Source of the DNA: Pseudoips prasinana
Lineage: Eukaryota; Arthropoda; Insecta; Lepidoptera; Nolidae
DNA length: 64,000 nucleotides
Assembly: GCA_951640165.1 (NCBI GenBank)
Contig: OX621265.1
Coordinates: 20,783,001-20,847,000, forward strand
Direction: 5' to 3'
The notes below the pieces were generated by a model. It was not told where the DNA came from. It did no database searches and saw only the letters and a list, made by a program, of their open reading frames with translations. Positions 63,850-64,000 of the stretch are shown here, piece after piece (position 1 is the stretch's first letter; each line of letters opens with the position of its first letter). The position numbers were made by a program, and so were the translations under genes.

Positions 63850-64000
63850 ATTGTTACATTTAGCAATTGTATATTAAAATTAAAGAATTGAAAACAACGA
63901 GCAGTTGACTAGCGCAAAAGGCTCTCAACCAGTAGCTTAATTTGAGCGACTAATACCTGAGGGCACCCTTATGGGTCACAGCTCAGGCGGCCGCTGAAGT
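63850..64000. repeat. Dispersed repeat H, cut by the window end
   Basis: TTGTTACATTTAGCAATTGT to CTCAGGCGGCCGCTGAAGT, same orientation as 47500-47662. Likely continues beyond the window. Confidence 0.6.

Overview
The window looks like a stretch of lepidopteran (moth or butterfly) nuclear genome. It is AT-rich and full of repeats typical of Lepidoptera: non-autonomous Helitrons ending in CGCGGGTAAAACCGCGGGG...CTAG, RTE-type LINE 3' ends with a (TCA)n tail, tRNA-headed SINEs and jockey-like, CR1-like and R1-like LINE debris. I found no convincing single-copy host gene. Almost everything I could interpret is mobile DNA, much of it nested. The species assignment is inference from repeat families.

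Layout. 1-1.4 kb: a complete Tc1/mariner element with an intact 361-aa transposase. 2.55-9.14 kb: the most striking locus, two abutting head-to-tail copies (3292 bp each, two differences seen by eye) of an apparently autonomous PIF/Harbinger element. Each copy has a two-exon DDE transposase gene and a two-exon MADF-BESS gene on the opposite strand, and each gene's second exon lies inside the other's intron. 9.2-9.8 kb: a hAT-type MITE. 10-17.5 kb: LINE remnants, Helitrons and palindromic MITEs. 17.5-22.8 kb: mostly featureless AT-rich DNA with palindromes. 23.1-24.9 kb: a second copy of the hAT MITE, split by an internally deleted Tc1-like element. 26-30.3 kb: nested dispersed repeats and SINEs. 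30.7-33.8 kb: a complete but decayed hAT transposon with a perfect 8-bp duplication. 33.9-41.5 kb: tandem Helitrons, RTE debris, a mariner inside a Helitron, and a MITE inside an R1-like LINE. 42.4-48.9 kb: a 5S-rRNA-derived SINE, LINE C-termini, more SINEs and a 41-bp minisatellite. 49.0-50.3 kb: a 26-unit, 51-bp minisatellite in which every unit carries a near-perfect hairpin. 50.5-58.1 kb: R1-like debris, another block of the 41-bp minisatellite, and a multiply nested repeat holding a LINE, a 540-bp retroelement-like unit and a pogo-like element. 59-64 kb: more nesting, a full Helitron and a 5'-truncated LINE with a long open RT frame.

Functionally, the only plausibly expressed, intact genes are transposon genes: the mariner-type transposase and the two Harbinger pairs. 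In Harbinger elements the DDE transposase and a second DNA-binding protein are known to act together, so the interlocked pair is best read as one autonomous unit. All else is relic or non-autonomous. Several insertions can be dated relative to one another because the empty site can be read from another copy in the same window.
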